Shown here one piece after another: positions 60,801 to 64,000 of a DNA stretch of 64,000 nt. Under the pieces are notes generated by a model. It ran no database searches and had not been told where the DNA came from. It saw only the letters and a program-made list of their open reading frames with translations. The position numbers were made by a program, and so were the translations under genes. Source of the stretch: Brachionus rotundiformis (lineage: Eukaryota; Rotifera; Eurotatoria; Ploima; Brachionidae); the NCBI GenBank assembly GCA_016802295.1, contig JAESIW010000090.1, forward strand, positions 372,001-436,000, read 5' to 3'. Positions within the stretch are counted from its first letter, which is position 1. Every line of letters begins with the position of its first letter.

Positions 60801-63800
60801 CAGCGGCTCACACTGACCAAATTGAGCCTGCACAATAGTCAATTGAGCTCCATTAATGTCAAATTGACCAATATTAGCCACCTGGCCAACAATTCGTTCA
60901 CTCACAAGCCCCAAAACACCGAGGTCATGTATCTACAATTGAGCAGTGTGTACAGAAAAGTGAGAAAATTACTCGTACAAATAGACTATTTTTATAAGAG
61001 TCTAGCTAATTTGGGAAAAAAAGAAAATGAGAATGGTACTGATGGTCAAATGATGATAGGCTCAATGGTGCACAAGTATCAAAGTGAAGTAAAATGTGCC
61101 GTTGATAATGCGCTCAAGTCAATACCGTCATCGACCTTCACCTCATCATATTCACCCGACACAACTTACAACACTGTGCTAGCGCATAAGCTTGATTTTG
61201 TGTTGGCCAATGGGATCAGTGATTACGTAATCGATCGAGAGCCTCTCGATGCACTAGGTCCCTTGATCGAAAAACACTGTCAGCCGTTCTATGAACACTA
61301 TGCTGAATGCATGTCTGAACTTGCTCGAGTGATTGATTCGATTCGACACGATCCAATCGAGGTGTCAGCATCGAGCCATAGCGACATCAACCCCTCCTCT
61401 ATCGAGCTGTGCATGCATCGAACAAAGACCAAAATGCTCAAGATAGTCGAGCTATTTTACAAGAAGTATTCCGATTACGTAATCAAAGAGCTCGAGAGCG
61501 ATCAATTTTTCGCCACTGAATCAGTGCACAATTTTAACAGTGACGTAGAAGGCTTACAATTGGCCAATGTAGTCAAGCAAGCGGATAAAGTTGTGGGATT
61601 GTTGTACGCCAATAGGAGTGGACTAAATGAGGATCACGTGAGCGAATTTGAGCGCGTGTTGGGTGTGTTTTGTCGGTTTGTGAACGCGTACGAGCAGTAC
61701 ATGTGTGAAACGCATGTGAAATGCTGTCAAATGCTGCAAGCGTTGATGAAGGTGTTTGACGAGTACAAGAAGGGTTTGTGTGTGCCCAAGGAGCTTGAGG
61801 AGAATGGCGACGAGGAGGAGGAGAGCGGCGAGAACGAGACCGACGGCAGAAAGTTCGAGACGGACGATGCCGCAGGTCTGGGTGAAGGTCGCGGCTCCAA
61901 GGACGTCAGCGACCAAATCGAGACCGAAGACCAATTGGACGATGCCAAGAGCAAGGAGCAGCGCGAACAAGAGCAAGAGCAGGAGACGGCCGACGAGCAG
62001 CAAGAAAATATCAAGGAAGAGGAGAAGGGCATCGAGATGTCGGACGATTTTGAGGCCAAAATGGACGACGTCGACATGCAAGAGGACCAGGAGGACGACC
62101 AGCATGAAGATGAACAAGACGAGGCCGAGCTGGACGACCAGAAGGCCGACGTCGACAACCCCATGGACTATTTGGACCAGCAGCTATGGGACAAAGAGGA
62201 CTCGGACGAACAAGAGCAGCCAGAAGAGCCCGACATTGACCAGGACATCAATGCTGGCGAGAAAATAGACGACATGTCTCAAACAATGGCCAAACAAGAC
62301 GAGCTGCCAATGGTCGACAACGAGCAAAAAGAGTCCGATGAGTCGGACGAAACTGCCCCCAACGAACACGACCTTGACAACCAACACAATCAAGATCAGG
62401 ACTCTGACCACAATGACCATGACCAAACAATGGACCAGAGTGACGACGAGGGACCAAACGATCAACAGGATCAAGAAAACATAGACCAGGGTGAAAAAAT
62501 GGACCAAGTGGAGGACATGTGTGAACAAGACCAAGTCGAGGAGGAAAAAACCGATGGTCAAAATGGCGAACAGGCCGAAGAGCAAGAAAAAGAAGGACAA
62601 GAAGATGACCAAAATGACCAAGAAGAGGCCAAGTCGGACGAGATAGTGAATGATAATAGGAAAAATTACGGCTGTAATGACATGGCAACCAACAATGAGA
62701 CAAACAAGTCAGAGATTAATTCGTTTAGTGTCAAGGACGATCAAGATGAGCCAATCAACGACGAACAACAGCAAGAGCAGGAACAACTAGAAGAACAAGC
62801 AGATGCCAATAACGAAATGAGCTCGGGTCAAGGTCAAAACGAGCTGAGCCTAAACAAATCCAGCCAATCAGAACAATCGACTAAACGAAATCGTTTGAGA
62901 GAAAAAAATGACAAACGAGTGGCCGACCAAGAGCAAAAACTCGACGTTGAGATCAAAAATTTGAACATTATTGACATACAAGAGGATTGTAGTCCAAATG
63001 ACAAAACAGACAATCAACAAGATGTGAACAAAGACAATCGAGCTGATTACAGACATTTGAATGAGGCTGACGAACAAGACGACCAAATGGACGAGAGAGC
63101 TTATGACGCGGCCACTGACCAACAGCGCAATGTGTCACATGAGAGGCCAAACGACCCCCCAATGGACCAAGAAGAAAGCAAGGATCAGCATTTAGATGGT
63201 AGAGACGAATTGCTCAAGGAAAAAAAAATCAAAATGACAGACGGCAAAGAAGAGATGAAAAAGGACGAGCAAAATTTGTCCAACAAGGAGAATGAAATGG
63301 TCGAGAACAAATTGGAAGCATGTGAGGAGAGTAATTATGTGCCAACTGTTAAAATAGAGCGGCCCAATGAGTCGCTATTCGCGACACTAGCTCACAATTT
63401 GACCATTGGAACGGAGATTAGTCGCGAACGGGTCGAACAAGACTTGGCCATGTTCAGACAAGTGAGTGATGAAGTGCTGGTGGACAAGGAGTCGATCAAT
63501 TTGTGGCTAGAGTACGAGGCCATTACGCAGCAAATTAGCCGCGAGTTGTGCGAACAATTGAGATTGATTTTAGAGCCGAGCATTTGTTCGAAATTGAAGG
63601 GAGACTATAAGACTGGCAAGCGGTTGAACATGAGACGAGTGGTCGAGTACATAGCCACTGAGTACAGAAAGGACAAGATTTGGTTGAGGCGAACCAAGCC
63701 GAATAAGCGCGACTATCAGGTGCTTTTGGCCGTGGACAACTCGTCTAGCATGAACGACAATCATTGCATCCAATTGGCATACGAGACCATAGCCACATTG

Positions 63801-64000
63801 ACCAATGCGTTCAGTCTATTGGAAGTGGGACAATTTGGTTTGGTCAGTTTTGGCGAAAAGGTCGAGTCGTTGCATGCTTTGAACGAGCACTTTAATTCGG
63901 ACGTCGGAGCGCGTCTTTTGTCCAAATTAAACTTCAAAGACGACCGCACCAAAATAGCCGAGGTATTTTTCAACCCTTATTTATTCACTAGTTTTTTTAA
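45846..64000 (+). CDS. MDN1: Midasin, dynein-like AAA ATPase of ribosome assembly (3' end beyond window)
   Basis: Exons 45846-46198, 46260-47730, 49531-55301 and 57341-63962 join in phase to 4,739 codons. A donor-like GTATTT at 63963 suggests the next intron. Six AAA modules are visible, with Walker A glycines near residues 210, 532, 958, 1266, 1650 and 1965. Walker B motifs are WILLEDFD, WIILDEINLA, WILLDELNLA, DFLIDEISLA, WIILDEINLA and the degenerate WVLIDNANFC, as in other midasins. A long linker and an Asp/Glu-rich segment (about 4014-4529) lead to the VWA domain, whose MIDAS motif DNSSS starts at D4664. Midasin is nuclear and removes assembly factors from pre-60S particles, pulling through its MIDAS domain. 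Exons 3 and 4 are unusually long. The linker after AAA4 carries an internal tandem repeat. Confidence 0.96.
46199..46259 (+). other. MDN1 intron 1
   Basis: 61 bases, GTATGC to AAACAG, phase 2. A typical tiny intron of this genome. Confidence 0.8.
47933..48176 (+). mobile_element. Fold-back element, copy 2 (inside MDN1 intron 2)
   Basis: About 244 bases with inverted arms (ACAAAAACAAAATATCAAAA and mirror). It aligns to the reverse complement of the element at 26141-26390 over its full length, including the central segments GAATCATAA and GGTACAA. The two copies therefore share one family. Confidence 0.7.
48593..48995 (-). pseudogene. LINE ORF2 C-terminal fragment in MDN1 intron 2
   Basis: An uninterrupted frame of about 130 codons with no start. 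It reads LERVQRRATRKINGF, SYSERLKKLNLTTL, RRRRGYLIQMYKFMKG, then RYDFFTNRVVSDWNKLTKEV and FKNKLDNIL. This is the classic end of a CR1/L2-like LINE ORF2. It is antisense to MDN1. The intact frame suggests a fairly young insertion, truncated at its 5' end. Confidence 0.8.
49030..49450 (-). pseudogene. LINE reverse-transcriptase palm fragment in MDN1 intron 2
   Basis: The minus-strand frame reads EERAGFRRDRGYI, then after a one-base shift DQIFALRNIIEQNRK and NLVDFKKAFDSIH (palm motif A), then FYEKFECYV. This wording fits LINEs of a different type from the fragment next to it, and decay is stronger. Either two insertions met here or one element was rearranged. Confidence 0.7.
52291..52500 (+). 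repeat. Intragenic tandem repeat in MDN1 linker
   Basis: Three copies of a unit beginning TGTTTGGATGGAAGTGATTA start at 52291, 52375 and 52444, with spacings of 84 and 69 bases. Both spacings are multiples of three, so the frame is kept. They encode CLDGSDYLISEASNTRD, CLDGSDYVIDETSNTRD and CLDGSDYVIDETS, around residues 1529-1600 between AAA4 and AAA5. Copies 2 and 3 contain the palindrome GATTACGTAATC. Confidence 0.9.
55393..55606. mobile_element. TTAA-flanked piggyBac-type MITE in MDN1 intron 3
   Basis: 214 bases with ends CACTAGAAGACCCGGC and, reverse-complemented from the right, CACTAGAAAGCCCGAC (13 of 16 match). Both ends abut TTAA (55389-55392 and 55607-55610), the target duplication of piggyBac elements. 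No coding frame is present. Confidence 0.7.
55766..56475. mobile_element. hAT-type MITE, longer copy, in MDN1 intron 3
   Basis: 710 bases with termini CAGACTTGTTTTTAAGTCACA and, reverse-complemented, CAGAATTGTTTATAAGCCACA. Flanks are ATGATAAT and ATGATAGT, an 8-base duplication with one mismatch. Interior blocks (AACCTTAG, TTTACATTTAAAT, GCATGAAAAACTAAAAATT) match the reverse complement of the 189-base copy at 25067-25255. No coding frame is present. Confidence 0.7.
61221..61484 (+). repeat. Two further copies of the GATTACGTAATC palindrome in MDN1
   Basis: The 12-base palindrome occurs at 61221-61232 and 61473-61484 in exon 4, encoding SDYVI each time. It also lies at 52390-52401 and 52459-52470. 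Confidence 0.8.

Noticed and set aside
61623..63122. Long hydrophobic minus-strand frames
   Set aside because: They are antisense shadows of the Asp/Glu-rich segment of midasin, whose acidic codons read as Leu/Val/Ile on the other strand.
1..64000. tRNA, rRNA, spliceosomal RNA or CRISPR features
   Set aside because: No cloverleaf with a T-arm, no recognisable snRNA 5' sequence and no regularly spaced repeats were seen by eye. A covariance search would be decisive.
63963..64000. Continuation of the midasin coding frame to the window end
   Set aside because: The frame stays open, but it follows GAG with a GTATTT donor and turns AT-rich where midasin should read FLESV-like sequence.

Overview
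This is a eukaryotic nuclear window from a compact, very AT-rich animal genome. Coding exons are GC-richer islands in AT-rich DNA. Introns have GT/AG ends, many only about 50 to 120 bases long. Gene content is metazoan: a plasma-membrane calcium pump with a calmodulin-binding tail, class A GPCRs, RINGv ubiquitin ligases, a SAGA ataxin-7 subunit, midasin and ciliary genes. The style suggests a lophotrochozoan, and most likely a monogonont rotifer of Brachionus type. That placement is inference from memory of similar receptor families; no search was run.

Layout. 1-201: N-terminus of a secreted protein (minus, cut by the edge). 2.5-5.3 kb: RPS27 (minus), an ataxin-7/SGF73 homologue (minus, five exons) and mitochondrial bS18 (plus), the last two sharing a short divergent promoter. 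6.8-9.9 kb: an ankyrin protein and a neuronal-calcium-sensor-like EF-hand protein. 10.3-14.6 kb: centlein (CNTLN). 15.8-19.9 kb: PMCA in five exons. 20.7-23.1 kb: a 7TM receptor with a large ectodomain (minus). 23.5-26.4 kb: a transposon graveyard. 26.7-29.8 kb: a single-exon membrane-anchored beta-propeller glycoprotein (minus). 31.3-31.9 kb: LINE debris. 33.4-34.7 kb: a class A GPCR. 35.5-36.8 kb: a secreted cysteine-rich/ShK/EGF protein (minus). 38.0-41.5 kb: two MARCH-type genes (minus) flanking CFAP299 (plus). 43.2-44.6 kb: LINE debris. 45.8 kb to the right edge: midasin (MDN1), about 4,739 codons in four exons and still open at its VWA domain. Two of its introns carry several mobile elements.

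Several genes are not visible as single open frames and were assembled here by matching splice phases: ATXN7, CNTLN, PMCA, CFAP299, the MARCH8-like gene, the ShK gene and MDN1. In each case the exon phases agree and the total length is a whole number of codons.

The most interesting regulatory signal is a perfect 14-bp RFX X-box just upstream of both CNTLN and CFAP299, with a looser variant before the EF-hand gene. This points to a ciliary regulon. The most interesting mobile DNA is a set of non-autonomous elements with recognisable ends: two hAT-type copies with 8-bp target duplications, one TTAA-flanked piggyBac-type element, one TA-flanked element, and a pair of fold-back elements. Several genes have an unpaired 3' splice site just before the start codon, which would fit spliced-leader trans-splicing. 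I found no tRNA, rRNA or CRISPR features.
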